Of a DNA stretch of 64,000 bases, positions 12,001 through 22,329 are shown piece after piece; positions within the stretch are counted from its first letter, which is position 1; every line of letters begins with the position of its first letter. The position numbers were made by a program, and so were the translations under genes. The notes under the pieces were generated by a model. That model saw only the letters and a list, made by a program, of their open reading frames with translations, did not search any database and was not told the origin of the DNA. The DNA is from Brachycybe producta. Taxonomy: Eukaryota; Arthropoda; Diplopoda; Playtdesmida; Andrognathidae. Where the stretch lies: assembly GCA_036925085.1 (NCBI GenBank), contig JAUPFP010000003.1:11810008-11874007 (forward strand), in the 5' to 3' direction.

Positions 12001-13459
12001 TGACACCTTCTAGGTGAAAAATGTCCCCATCTAGGAAATGTGGCTATATGGCACCTTCTAAGTGAAAAAGGGATCCATATATATATGAGGTGTGGCCAAA
12101 TGGCACCTTCTAGGTAAAAAAGGCCATATATATAAAATGTGGCCAAATGGCACCCTGATGGAGCTGTTAGTCACCTAGAAGAACAGGGTGCCAAAAGGCA
12201 CCCACTGAAAAAGGTGCCAAACTGCACCCTCAAAAGGCGCCATATACGGGACATGGTTTAGCACCCCAAAAATTGCCATTTGGCACCTTCTGTTTTAACA
12301 CTGAAGCTGCTGCCAAAAATAGATTTCGAGATTTTATAAACTCCAGGACTCCGGAATTTTATACCACCGGAATAAATAAACTTGTAATTAATTGGCAAAA
12401 TTGTGTCAATTCTAATGGCGCTTATTTCGATTAATAATGCTAATTATTAATTCATAAATTTCGTTATTAGCTGAGAAAACAAAACCCGCATTATTTCCCT
12501 ACCAACCTAATAAAAGTGTTTTCATGATGAATATCTTTCAAAATCAACTTTTTATGACAGTTTGTAAAAGGCGAAAAATAGTTTTTCATGAAAAATGTCA
12601 ATGGAAAAACCCAAAAAAAATGGGTCATTTTCAAACAGCTATAAAATGTGAAAAAATGTTAGCATAATCTTTTATCATTCTAGTTGTGAAAACAATTTGA
12701 ATTTTTTCATAATGTTGTTTCTAAAAACACGTTAGCTTGACATTTTTGCGTCCAAAATTTGCACACAAAAAAAGTCTTATGGAGCATATCATTAGCAACT
12801 GCTGTGGCGCTATCCAGAAGGAGAGAAAAAAAAAAACAAAATAAATATCTATTCAGCCACCTTACATATAGTAAAAGGGGAACAAACTAAAATTATTATG
12901 TAATGTATAACTTACCAGCACAATTAACGAAACAAAAAAACAAGAAAAGTGGCAAAATTACTTTGGAGAATTTCAGAGATTTATGTTGCAAAACATTGGA
13001 TTGTAAATAAGTATTTGAAAAATGAGAAAATTCTTTGAAAAGATGCGTTAAACTATTTTTTTCGCAAAGTAGATGGTATAGAGTATTTGTAACTGAACTT
13101 AGCAACAGCCAACTTCCGAAACTAAGCAAAGTTGCTACCATGTTGACGTTGAGGTGAATCATGTTTGTAATGGATACAAACGTGAAAGACAAATAGAAAA
13201 GCCAGTTGTTTATGACGAAAAAAAACGAGTAATATTTCCAGAAGTTACATTTTCTTTGTTTGTCATTTCGACGGCCGCATTCGTTGTTAAAATTTACAAA
13301 ATATAATCCACCAAATTTCATGCAAAATAGAAATGGTTTTAAAAGTTTGTGGACTTCGGTTTCTTTGAAGTTTTCCATCTTACCAGAAGAATGGTAATTA
13401 TTATTAAGCGGTAAAGGAAATACTTGAGAGTTTCTTTTAGCAACAGTTCTCAATTGCAT
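6100..13459 (-). CDS. Gustatory receptor Gr-A (3' end not found)
   Basis: This is a seven-transmembrane chemoreceptor of the insect Gr family, a plasma-membrane ligand-gated channel of chemosensory neurons by family knowledge. Exon 1 is 13459-12916 (starts MQLRTVAKRN; LKPFLFCMKFGGLYF then FWKYYSFFF; TM1-3; donor GTAAGT, phase 1). Exon 2 is 8893-8358 (AWICIVNSGVMWD, then FFIQLCLMLYFSFEEFN and DIEYHRLAYQNIVKLVNIVN; TM4-6; donor GTATGT, phase 0). Exon 3 is 6168-6100 (69 bp, AQKCLDDLYALST, donor GTGGGA). The frame is open throughout: 1149 bp, 383 codons. The last two exons (GPP...GFFTVTK and TYxxxxxQF) are not visible in 1-6099. They may lie left of the window beyond the palindrome, or be lost. 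Intron 1 is almost entirely one TTAA-flanked transposon. Confidence 0.85.
6240..7900. repeat. Three copies of an uncharacterised repeat module, one inverted
   Basis: The module runs from a GCGCATGCGCGTCGTTTGTT-like start, through a C/T-rich tract and CCAATTTAATATCATGGGG, to TTGACCTTGAGAGAAAAA and AATTCCGACGTGCTTCAAGG. Copies lie at about 6285-6570 (+), 7065-7300 (-) and 7608-7865 (+), with partial copies at 56560-56650 and 57540-57705. CA and TA microsatellites follow the + copies. Degenerate GGGCAAATG-type repeats lie at 6840-6930 and 8045-8140. No coding function is apparent. Confidence 0.75.
7386..7528. repeat. Hairpin element (about 143 bp)
   Basis: The outer arms read CACAGGCAATTGTGCC and its complement, with GCTCAGCCCTTTTATGA and the reverse complement of a close match inside. 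The core has GTCTGACGTCATAAAAGGG. A closely similar hairpin is at 56330-56477, and a diverged relative is at about 21544-21727. Confidence 0.8.
9344..10860 (+). pseudogene. Decayed multi-exon SAMD3-like gene inside the TTAA element
   Basis: Short exons with small AT-rich introns can be read: to 9534 (QFCLQIWNNEFRDW...LPPSSKLNIYF, like the end of a PB1-type domain; donor GTAAGA); 9607-9693; about 9740-9890 (LPKFAFWVQDLL then SKIKKLQKAIVNSLFDD); about 9955-10050 (YPTERMYGDVCKLLVERHPQLKD); about 10119-10285 (ATWVYSLKNKFKKYLSHQ); about 10345-10560 (DKMSRTFAYRC); and from 10628 (LFIEAINMGIDAAAV). The order resembles the sterile-alpha-motif-domain-containing-protein-3-like proteins common in fish and invertebrates. 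At least two frameshifts are visible: an A-run near 9810 and a C-run near 10438. Retained introns argue against a retrocopy. No SAM domain itself was recognised. The family call is from memory of conserved motifs, so moderate confidence. Confidence 0.55.
11580..11885. repeat. Partial copy of foldback family F
   Basis: Text from TTTTTAGGTATTTTTA through TTCTATCACTAGATGAACAT to GGAGATTTTTCGAAGTAA matches 22660-23015 and 48590-48890. It represents the right arm of that foldback family. Confidence 0.8.
11890..12165. repeat. Diverged minisatellite of about 65 bp
   Basis: The repeated phrase is GTGGCCAAATGGCACCTTCT followed by AGGTGAAAAA and a GGCTCCATCTA-like half. Roughly four to five copies are visible. 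The open frame on the minus strand here is a product of the repeat. Confidence 0.85.
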
Positions 13460-13711
13460 TATTGCAATTTATCAACTACGAATGTTAGATAGGGCCTACT
13501 GTATATTGAAGTAGTCCGTGCTATCATTACGAGGGATATTCAGTAAGTAAGTTACAGACTAGATTAAAACACATTGAAAATGGTATCGGAGTGTATAACG
13601 ATTTATTCTTCGACATGGTCCCCTTCTACATTTAGGCATTTGTTGCTTCGCTTTATCAAACTCTGGAAAGCCCGCATCATTTAAAGATGTGGGTTGGTCT
13701 CTTAAAACCTA

Positions 13712-14360
13712 GCACACACCTGGATCCTTTGTTGCGATACATTGTTGCGGAGCTGCTCCGATACGATGTTGCTGGGCAGAATCGCAATTAACGCGATTCA
13801 GACCCACAACATTGTTCCGTGTCCACACCTATATTCAGTTTCTGTCTATCCTTCTGGCTTTCACCATGTCATTATCACCTACGGAAGTGACCCTTTCAGT
13901 ATGTGTTACCAGTGTCATTGATCAAGTAGGGCGAATAAAACAGAAACGGTGGTGGGCACCGGACTAACAAGCTTATCAAATCCAAGAACACATTCATTTC
14001 ACCCTGAAATTAGGAGATGAGGCAGGAGTTCGAAATCCCCAAAACACAATTTAGTATAGTGAATTGACACAGAAGGTCCTCAAGTAGTTTGACAATATTT
14101 TAAATGCTTAGTCTTTAATAAATTATGCCAAACTAAGCTCTTTGAGCCATTTTTGTTCTTGTTTCAAAAAGCCTCCACACTATGAAATGTTTTGCAACAA
14201 TGTTTAAATGAATTCCCATTTTGATTTGAGTCAAGAAACATGAATCTGAGCTGACGCGATTCATCCCGGAAACATTTCAACATTGTTGCGGATCCAAAAT
14301 CGCAACTGATGCGATTCAGACCCGCAAAATTGTATTGCAACAAAGCTTCCTGGTGTTTAC
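13712..14360. mobile_element. MITE with TA target duplication (copy 1)
   Basis: It begins GCACACACCTGGATCC and ends CCTGGTGTTTAC, with TA on both sides. Internally there are repeated GTTGCGATACATTGTTGCGG-type motifs. The family has a second copy at 61370-62048 with the same ends (GTACACACC...GGTGTGTAC). No coding capacity. Confidence 0.75.
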
Positions 14361-14362
14361 TA

Positions 14363-15203
14363 CCCTTAACAATTACTGGATAATGTAATGTATATATCCA
14401 TGATGTCATGTGCAAAGCGCCTTTCGCCAAGAGCTTACTGGAGGAGGATACAAGGGGGGGATGTGGTAGGACTTCCCAACAACACGTCAGAAATTTGCTG
14501 CGTCAAGTTCGCCATATGCGGGCTGCTGTTGTCGTGTAATACTCCGCACTATCCATCCTTGGGAAAGCTTCAATGACGACAAACTGCCACGTAGTCACAG
14601 AACCACCTGCCGATTACCTGTATCGCTTGTGCTGCTACCAAATAGCGAAAACAAAACACGTTGTTATGTAGCACTATTAGTTTGTAACGTACTTACTGAA
14701 TATTCCTTTTATTATAGCCTAGTCAATGAATTGGTTATCTATGGTTAAATTTAGGTAACCTTGACAACAAAATAAAAGCAACATATAGATTGCTGCTGGA
14801 TGTCAAAAAGAGCAAATATCCAACAAGATATTTTTTCTTCAATTTATTGATAAATAGATAGCAATCACTTATATAATACATATTTCATAAGTATTTTATG
14901 CATTGTTTGAAGATATCAATTACGTAATTTATATTTATAAAACTACACTGTGAATTTAACTGGACTAATCAAGCAAATTGTTGCTCAACTCTTTGCTTTG
15001 GAAACAAATTCCAATGGTACAAGCCACAATCGAAAACCACGCCTTTACAAAAAAAAAGCACTGAAAGCCTACATTTCAGAAGAAAAAATCTTTATAGGTT
15101 CAGGTAAAATGGGCAAAACTTGTATGGATGTCTGGATCTTTGTTTGTATGGATGGATGCCAAAGTTTTTATCTATTTCTCTAGAAAAGGATCATACAGCT
15201 GAA
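14363..15203. other. Intergenic stretch, nothing recognised
   Basis: AT-rich sequence without a convincing frame, RNA gene or repeat. Confidence 0.5.
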
Positions 15204-15578
15204 TGTAACAGTGTAGAGCCCCTGTTATGGGATTCAGGTCTAGATCCTCTTAGTTTGGGGCGGATACCGCCTTATGCTGAGACTGTATATGATTTTGGCC
15301 TGACTCCAAAAGGTGCCGGGGTCGTTCCTTTTGGCATGTCCTGTAAATACAATTGGCGAGAAGAGAATGAATGGTAACAGGCGAGACGAATGCAGGTTGA
15401 CGATGTTACATATTTATAGCACACAACCGTAGACATACAATAAACTGAAAAGAGTTACAACTGTGGGTTTGCTTAGCCACCAGACCATTAAATGAGTTAT
15501 TTCATATTTCGATATCAGAGAATGGACCTCGAATCAATCAAGACACGGAAAAATCAAAGTATCAAACAATCAAAGTAT
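15204..15578 (-). mobile_element. Truncated solo LTR, same family as 19746-20301
   Basis: It starts TGTAACAGTGTAGAGC and shares GCGGATACCGC, GGTGCCGGGGTCGTTC, CAGGCGAGACGAATGCAGG and GAATGGACC with the 19746 copy, at roughly 70 percent by eye. It is an old fossil cut off at its other end, where a MITE begins. Confidence 0.7.
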
Positions 15579-15580
15579 TA

Positions 15581-16282
15581 GGGTGGGTCCAGATTAGAAC
15601 AGAACACTGAACAAAACTTGTTTGCAAACATTTCCAAAAAAAACATGTTCGTTGTATTGTTTGCTGTGGTCGGAGTGTCTAAACTGAACAGAACATGTTC
15701 GTAACGTGTCTCCGGGACCGCCAATGACTTTATGTTCGGGGAAATGTTCACCTAGATGCCCAAGCTATTCATGACTCTTAACACCATCATCCTTTGATGT
15801 GATGAGCAAATACCGACAACTGGTGGATCGCGACCGAAAAAGAATAATGAACAAAATTTGTTACAAAGAAAATTCGGAAAACCGTGAGCAAGTCCAGCAA
15901 GTCCCTGATAAAAATGCTATCCTGTAGGTGCGTTACTCCCCGCCATTCGTTCTACCGCCCTATAATATAGAATCTTCACATGAAATCGAAAGGCGAGTTC
16001 AGAAAAGAAAAGAACAACAAATCGAACACTCCGCGAAGTTGTTCGTGAACAATGTGAAAACGATTTTTTCCGAAAATTTCTGTGATATAACAAAATTTGT
16101 TCGTTGTTCTGTTTGAAACCAATCCACCAGTTCTCGGTTTTTTTCCCGTCACATCAAAGGATGTTCGTGTTTAGGCCAGGAATAGTTTGGATGACTCGGC
16201 GAACATTTCTCCAAACATCCATTATGAGGTTACGAACTGGGAACACGTTGCGAACGTGTTCTGTTGAAGTTTGAACCCGGCT
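15581..16282. mobile_element. Foldback MITE rich in GAACA motifs
   Basis: The left end GGGTGGGTCCAGATTAGAAC resembles the inverted right end AGCCGGGTTCAAACTTCAAC. TA flanks both sides. Internal repeats of AGAACATGTTCG-like text occur on both halves. Non-coding. Confidence 0.6.
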
Positions 16283-16956
16283 TACGATATTAAATTTTTG
16301 CGCTGCAACAAAAGTCGTTAGTTTCTTTAATAATTTGTTATAATGACGTATGACAACTCCGGAATACAGAAAAACAATGTAAAGAAGAGTTCTAGAAGAA
16401 ACTTTTTTCTGGGTTTTATTTCAATTTTATTTCGCATTTGTTTATGCATGTGGGACCCAGTGATTAAGGATAATCTTTGTACTGGCAATTGGACCTCGCT
16501 TTGAGAAGCATTTGAATCGAATAATTTGTCCATGTAAAGCCGCATTAAATAGAATGTTGCAAATATAACTACGGCCCACCCGCCGATAGGCTTAAGGCCA
16601 CTTATACCATTTAGTGTACGACAGTCTTAACAAGAAGGGTCTTTGCCGTGAAGGTAGACAAGAGCCTATAGGTTCCTACCCCTCCCCGGTACCACCAAAA
16701 CATAGTATCTCTAGGTTAGCAGCTAGGGTTTGTGCACAGGGTTGTGATTAACAGGTTAGTAGATTAACAGGTCTGTGTTATCATAGTTCCAATGTTCAGT
16801 TCGGGTGATTTAGACATCATTGTAAGGGAAGCAGCTAGGGTTTATGCACTAGGTTGTGATTAGCAGGTCTGTTATTATAGTTCCAATGTTCGGTTTGGAT
16901 GATTTAGTCGTCATTGTAAGGGAGAAGCTGAAAGGGTGTGGTGGCCACTTATCTCA

Positions 16957-18261
16957 CTAGAAGTTATCACTGTCACTAGCAGAGCTGTTGTCAGTAGTGG
17001 CATCATCACGAGGAACAGGGTATCGGAAAACTGCTTCATTAGCGAACTCACGCATTGCCTTCAAGTGTTCAGCTTGAAAGAGGACAGCTGGATGGATTGG
17101 CCAACTAAGATCAGTTCTAGTGGACCACAAGATGAGTCGTTCACGTGCTGCAGTGCGAATGGGAAGCATACAATGGAACAGGATGTGCTGTAGAGTGTCC
17201 TCCTCACCAAGTTCGCATGGGCAACAGCCGTCTGTAGTAGAGAGCCGAAAACGTTGGAGGTAGCGATTGAACGGACCATGCCCGGTCATCAACAAAACTA
17301 TTTTCCCTGAGAAGATGTGGTGAGAATGAGAATGCTCCAGTTGTGGAAGCAGCTCATGGACTTGACGGCCGGTATTAGAAAGGTTCCACAGTGACTGCCA
17401 CTCCCGGTGTTCCCTAGCTCGGACTGTTGCCTGACTGTGAACTGCCACTGTAAGTGACGTAGTCCACAGCTTGGCAAGTTGGTCGGCACGCTCGTTCCAG
17501 GTGTGGCCAGCATGGGCTTTAATCCAGGTCAAGCGTATCTGCCTGCCATAACTCCCAAAGCGACGTATATCAGCATTTGCATGGTATGAATCAGCATGTG
17601 TGCTGGATCCTAATGACACAACAGTTAGTGCAGATAATGAGTCAGAGCAGATCATTATGGTTGTCCCTCGCGGGGCACGCTCCCCGCCCATTTTAATTGC
17701 CATCCGGATTGCTAAGAGCTCAGCCTGAAACACTGTACATTCATCCGGTAGACGGCACCCCCATGAGTGAAACTCGTGATTGCGGTTGGTTACTACAAAT
17801 GCAGAGCCAACCTTATTGTCTCGTTTTGATCCATCGGTATAGATGCAGAAATCCACCTGTGTGCTTAATTCTGAAGTCCATTTTTCCACAGGGTATTCTT
17901 GCTGGAGTGCGGGGTGCATGGTATTCTTGATGGTTAAGGGGGTGTCCAGCAGCTCAGCGGATGCCTGGCGATGTTTCCAAAGTACGTGACGGCCGTGTGC
18001 AAGGATGAACACAGGTGGGCAGCCAGAAAGCACCTGAAGCGCCCTTGTCGGTGCTGTACGAAATGCGTTGGTTATTGCCAAAAGAAAGGGCCTCTGGGTA
18101 GCATCCAGAAGACGGGTGAGTGTGCCAGTAGATGCTCTGTTACCCCAGACTTCCGCCCCATAAAGCAGCATAGGGAGAAGTGCACGCCGATATACCTCCC
18201 GCAGCACTGCCGGACTCATCCCCCATTCACGGCCACAGATAGCAAACAGGCGAACAGCCAT
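16957..18261 (-). CDS. LINE ORF2 remnant: RT C-terminus and RNase H
   Basis: The open frame is 434 codons. It begins just after the deletion junction with the RT thumb-type segment (LREVYRRALLPMLLYGAEVWG). It continues into an RNase H domain with all expected acidic residues: CIYTDGSK (first Asp), FQAELLAIRMAI (Glu), ICSDSLSAL (Asp) and WIKAHAGHTWNERADQLAK (His...Asn...Asp). It then has CCPCELGEEDTLQHILFHC, a Cys/His motif typical of I, R1 and LOA clades. RNase H in LINEs removes RNA from the RNA-DNA hybrid. The frame is undamaged although the protein lacks its catalytic RT, so this copy cannot be autonomous. It should not be annotated as a host gene. Confidence 0.85.
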   Translation of the reverse strand: MAVRLFAICGREWGMSPAVLREVYRRALLPMLLYGAEVWGNRASTGTLTRLLDATQRPFLLAITNAFRTAPTRALQVLSGCPPVFILAHGRHVLWKHRQASAELLDTPLTIKNTMHPALQQEYPVEKWTSELSTQVDFCIYTDGSKRDNKVGSAFVVTNRNHEFHSWGCRLPDECTVFQAELLAIRMAIKMGGERAPRGTTIMICSDSLSALTVVSLGSSTHADSYHANADIRRFGSYGRQIRLTWIKAHAGHTWNERADQLAKLWTTSLTVAVHSQATVRAREHREWQSLWNLSNTGRQVHELLPQLEHSHSHHIFSGKIVLLMTGHGPFNRYLQRFRLSTTDGCCPCELGEEDTLQHILFHCMLPIRTAARERLILWSTRTDLSWPIHPAVLFQAEHLKAMREFANEAVFRYPVPRDDATTDNSSASDSDNF

Positions 18262-19225
18262 GCTTCCCTACCAGCTTGCCAACCCCGATACAGGCAGAAA
18301 AGACCTTGGGTGTGACCTCGGCAATGATGTTCATACGGGTAGGGTTGCGACACTTGCGGTGGGTCACGATATTAAATCCTTTCTGGAATTCCTCAGTCCC
18401 GCCAGCATTTGCAATCACAACTTCATTTTTGGTAATAATGTCATCTACAATACCAGTAGGGTCCAGGTCAGAGTCGACGCCAGTAATGATGACTCGTGGC
18501 TTTCGAGTGGAGGAGATATTGGTAGAGGTGTACCCCCGAAGTGTAGATACTGTTGCTGCCAGTTTTTGGTGCTGCTCTTTAGAAGTACATTCAATGACAA
18601 GGGCCCCAGACTTTGTGGTTCGGACAGAACGGAAGCTGCCGCCAAGGGCCTGTGGCTCGATTTTCTTCCGCAGATCTTTTCGGGTAGCCTCAGGAGATTG
18701 ACTTGCCATCTGGGACTTGATGACCAAAGCAAAGGAGGGTGGTTGATGACGACGGGCATGTGACATATCTTCATATGTGAATTTAGCCACAGAAGTGTTG
18801 TGCATGGCTGGGGGAGGTGAACCAACCCGAAGAACCCCTGCATAGCTGGGTGAAGAGGGAGCTCGACCATTCGTGGGCTGAGCAACTGCAATTTGCTGAC
18901 ATTGGTGGTGTGCATGAGCCCCAGCCAAAGCCGAAGCCAGCTTAGTTTCCAAGACTCGGTTACGATCGGCCAGAACCACAAATGTCTTAGTTATGTCATC
19001 AAGAATGTCTCGAACTTGAGCCCTGTCTGTTGTGCGGAAAACAATGACATTTTTGTCATTGACCTTGTTAGTTGCTACTCGGAGGCGATCCACGTAGCCA
19101 AAGAGTAAAGGTAGCAAGTTTTCAGATGGCATGTCAAAGATGCTGTCTAGGTTCACTGGTGGTGGTTCCATGTTTGGCTCCATCCCAGGTTCTACAATGA
19201 AGGTTGGTTGTGAGTCTGAAGCCAT
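18262..19225 (-). CDS. LINE ORF1 remnant (gag-like, truncated)
   Basis: The likely start is Met at 19225 (MASDSQPTFIVEPGMEP). The protein has a helical segment (VRDILDDITKTFVVLADRNR) and an RNA-binding-like middle (SFRSVRTTKSGALVIECTSK, VIITGVDSDLDPTGIVDDI). It reaches NIIAEVTPKVFSACIGVGKLVG, where CCHC zinc knuckles would normally follow. Instead the frame runs into RT-derived sequence read out of frame and stops at 18227. An ORF1 followed directly by a late ORF2 segment is best explained by one internal deletion. Confidence 0.8.
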
Positions 19226-19745
19226 GTTGGTTAAGGTTGTCCAACTTTTATGACCACTCGGTAGACCCAATAATGGGGTCTTTGTCCCAGTTGGGAAGTG
19301 CAGAAGTTACCAGAATATTAGAAGTAGAAAACGTAAGAGTTGTGTTGTACCTTTTCAGGCCACTGTAGATACTTTTCACTGAAAGTTACAATGTAAACAA
19401 ATAGATGGATGTTGGAAAAGAATGTGACATCTGATACTTCCACAAGCTGCACCCCTTCACTTACAAAGTCTCATGAAGAGAAGCAATGGCGAATTTTGTA
19501 ACAAAGAAAAACTTCACAAGAGTCAAGATTGTTTTTAAGGAGTTCACAAAAATTAATGTCACTTACAAGTAAAAACTGGTGTAATTTTTGGCACCTTACA
19601 GTTTCAGAGATTACCTGAGAAACCTAGAGTGCACCTAAATCACAAAGTATTGAAAATCACATAACAATCAGGCTCAATGTATGTATGTCCTCTCTTCTCA
19701 CACTACATTCACATTAAATAGAATGTGAAGGTTATGTTATGGGTG

Positions 19746-20301
19746 TGTAACAATGTAGAGCTGTTGTTACGGGGCTCAGGTTGTAGACCCTCTTGACTAG
19801 AGCGGATACCGCTTTTCGTTAAGAGAGTTTGAGATATACTTCCTGAGTCCGGCTGGTGCCGGGGTCGTTCTCCTAGATATTTCGTAGATCGACGTTGCTG
19901 GAAAAGAATGGTTATAAACAGGCGAGACAAATGCAGGTTGTTGTTATACTTCTTTTAATGATTACAACCAAAAGAGAGAAGAGTTACGGGTGTGGCGTGC
20001 TTTCGCCACTGGACCATTGAATGAGTAGTTTCATAGTTTCAGTATCAGAGAATGGACCCAGAATATACGAAAACATGGTCTTTTATACCCAGAGCCTGTG
20101 CACACCTTCTCAGGTGTACCCATGCCCTAGGGTCCAGGGACCATGCTTCGATGGGTAACCATCTGCCGATACCGGAACCAGGATGTGTCTTGCAGCTTTG
20201 GGGTCTCCAAGAGGGAAGGAAGGGACGGAAATACGTCCCTTACATCCCCAGAGACCCCCAGGCTAGGGGAGGGATGGGAAGATGAAATGCAGGGTGTTAC
20301 A
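19746..20301 (-). mobile_element. Solo LTR with 4-bp target duplication
   Basis: The ends are TGTAACAATG and GGTGTTACA, with GGTG duplicated at 19742-19745 and 20302-20305. A TATAAAAG-type box can be read on the minus strand near 20085. Non-coding. A 4-bp duplication and TGT...ACA ends suggest a Ty3/Gypsy-like fossil. Confidence 0.8.
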
Positions 20302-20305
20302 GGTG

Positions 20306-21543
20306 CATATAAGTCCCCTAACATTTTTTTGTTTGTTTTGTTACTTTTAATTTTTCCCCTCCTTTTTCTATAAAAACATTCAACCTATAAAAATATTCAA
20401 GTGTTAACTAACAAAAAAATAAAATCATTTGTATTTGTAAGTATAAACATTATAATGGTGATGGTTTTTTCTTCTTTCCCTGAGGGGGGTACAACTTTTT
20501 ATAGGACCAGTCTCCTCTTTCTTAGACTTAACAATACAAAATCACTAAACCATTTTTTATATATTATATTTTTCTCATTTCCAACTTTTTTATGTAGTTT
20601 TTGTCCCAAATTTTTTGTTATTTTTACATACTTTTAGTCTTTATCAGCACAGACAGTTTTTTTTATATATATAACATTTTTCTCTTGTATTTTTTATCAT
20701 AGTGGCTAGTATCTTATGGGGTTTATAGGCCTACGAGCTGTCAAACTAATGAGGTTTTTTTATATATTTTGAAAATTATAGTTTTGGGGATACATTTTTT
20801 TTATGTTCATTTTTTTTCTGTATATAATTAAAATTATTAGAAAACTAACCAATCATGGTATATTCGGAGCAAGTTCAAACTTGCAAAACAAACCACATCA
20901 GCACACCAAGAGAGCATTCAAACGACTGTTGAGAGTGCAGTCTGGGCAAAAAACCGTCCTAGACCCAGAGGTTTGTAGAAGGGCGATCTGAGTATTTTTA
21001 TGCTCGGATGGAGATTTGTCCAGGTCTGGATGGTGTGAAAAACCTTATGGCTTCCCATGTATAGCTATTTGTCTGGGTGTCGGACAGGTAATCCGGACGC
21101 AGCAAAACCCGGACCGTGTGAAATCAGCTTAACTGAACTTTTAACCAGTCTCTTATGATCGATACTGGTCGTTGGGGGTGGGTGGGGTAGATGTACTCCA
21201 TTTGATTTTGTCCAATAGGAATGCAGTATTTTATTCCAAATAAAAGTAGCTGTGAATGCCATGCTTTATTGATATCAATGGAGACATTAATTTGGTTTGA
21301 TGATGGACAAAGAACTCTTCATCCAAGGTTTGATGAATTTTCTATTTTTATCATTATATTATATTTGAAATTCAATAAAAAAAATTATTTTTACACCAAA
21401 GAGCAAAAAGCAGCTTTTGTATTCTGTTTAGTACAATATTGATTCTCAAGAGCGGGTTTTATATAAATATGCCAAAATCAAATGGAGCAAATCTACCCCC
21501 AACAACCGTCATGTTTGATTGCTTTTACCAGTTTAGATGACAG
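20306..21543. other. AT-rich intergenic stretch, no gene seen
   Basis: T-rich tracts, with a small set of inverted phrases about 21000-21120 (CCAGGTCTGGAT, GTCTGGGTGTCGG). No support for a gene. Confidence 0.5.
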
Positions 21544-21727
21544 GCAAGTGTGCTCAGCACAAAACAATCGTTTGCCGCGCCCTATGAGCGTCAGACCAAA
21601 TATTAACGAATTAGAAATTGAAAAGGACGGGCCAGGTGACATCAGACCAAATAACAAACCAATTAGAAGTTGCCGTTCCTCGTAAAAGGGCAGGGCAAAC
21701 GATTGGTTTGTGCTGAGCACACTTGAC
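21544..21727. repeat. Diverged hairpin element
   Basis: The arms read CAAGTGTGCTCAGCACAAA with ATCGTTTGCC inside, and inverted near 21690-21727. The core has CAGACCAAATAACAAACCAA, linking it to the hairpins at 7386 and 56330. It lies about 45 bp from the Gr-B stop codon. Confidence 0.7.
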
Positions 21728-22329
21728 TGTGTTTAGTTGCGGCAACAAATTGATTGATTAACAAGCAAAAGTTATGCTGCGGTCAAATTTTTCTCGGTGA
21801 AATCTGTTGTTGCACATGGATCCTCAGGACGAAATTGAATAAATAGAAAGATGTATGTAAATAATGTGCCAGTCAGCTGTGATGGAAAAAATAGTCAAGA
21901 AGAAATAGTTTGTTTTAAGATTAACTGCAACAAAAAACAAACAAATTATTGAAATTTCGAGCCATACTGCCAATGCCCATTGTTTTGTAACAGTGAAGAA
22001 TCCCATGCTGTTTACTCCAACTGGTGGACCATTCAGACGAGTTGAAAATAGCGTTAACTATTCGTAAAATATCATATGTTAGGATTCCTTTAAAAGAGAC
22101 CATTACCTCCAGAAATTTCTTTTCAAAATATTGTCAAGATTTGACAATATGACCCAACAATTGTCAAAACGATTTTTAAAATTTAAAATAAGTCATTAAT
22201 GTAATTAAGTGAATTAAAAATCAACTAACTTCATAAAAATGGACTTTATCAGATGTATGTGCCACCAAACAACAGACATTGGCAATAAAAAGCCAAAGTA
22301 TACTCCTCTACTCGAATTCTGATGTTGTC

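Larger units (their letters stand above)
8921..12861 (+). mobile_element. 3.9-kb TTAA-flanked TIR transposon carrying a gene
   Basis: The left terminus starts GATGGATGAATAGATATTTA and the right terminus, inverted, starts GGTGGCTGAATAGATATTTA. Similarity continues for about 75 bp. The flanks are TTAA (8917-8920) and TTAC (12862-12865), consistent with a TTAA target as in piggyBac or Kolobok superfamilies. The 470-bp copy at 41663-42132 shares both subterminal regions (about 8940-9050 and 12510-12861) and lacks the middle, which supports this being one mobile unit. The only gene-like content is the SAMD3-like gene on the plus strand; no recognised transposase was seen. It sits 27 bp and 54 bp from the flanking Gr-A exons. 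Confidence 0.75.
16565..19500 (-). mobile_element. Internally deleted I/R1-type LINE
   Basis: The element keeps ORF1 and the 3' part of ORF2 (end of RT, RNase H, C-terminal zinc-knuckle-like motif) plus a 3' UTR. The CCHC knuckles, endonuclease and catalytic RT are missing across one junction near 18262. The 3' UTR (16565-16956) contains a roughly 100-bp tandem duplication (about 16720-16820 and 16822-16920) sharing GCAGCTAGGGTTT and TTCCAATGTTC. The exact 5' end is uncertain. Confidence 0.8.

Noticed and set aside
18260-18763. Plus-strand frames of 141-167 codons
   Set aside because: Shadows of LINE ORF1 on the minus strand, without recognisable features.
15204-20301. LTRs at 15204 and 19746 as the two ends of one retroelement
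   Set aside because: They are only loosely similar, one is truncated, and between them lie a MITE and a LINE rather than gag-pol. The 19746 copy has its own GGTG duplication, so it is a solo LTR.
20052-20373. Frames of 65-77 codons on both strands
   Set aside because: They lie wholly or largely in a solo LTR and show no protein features.
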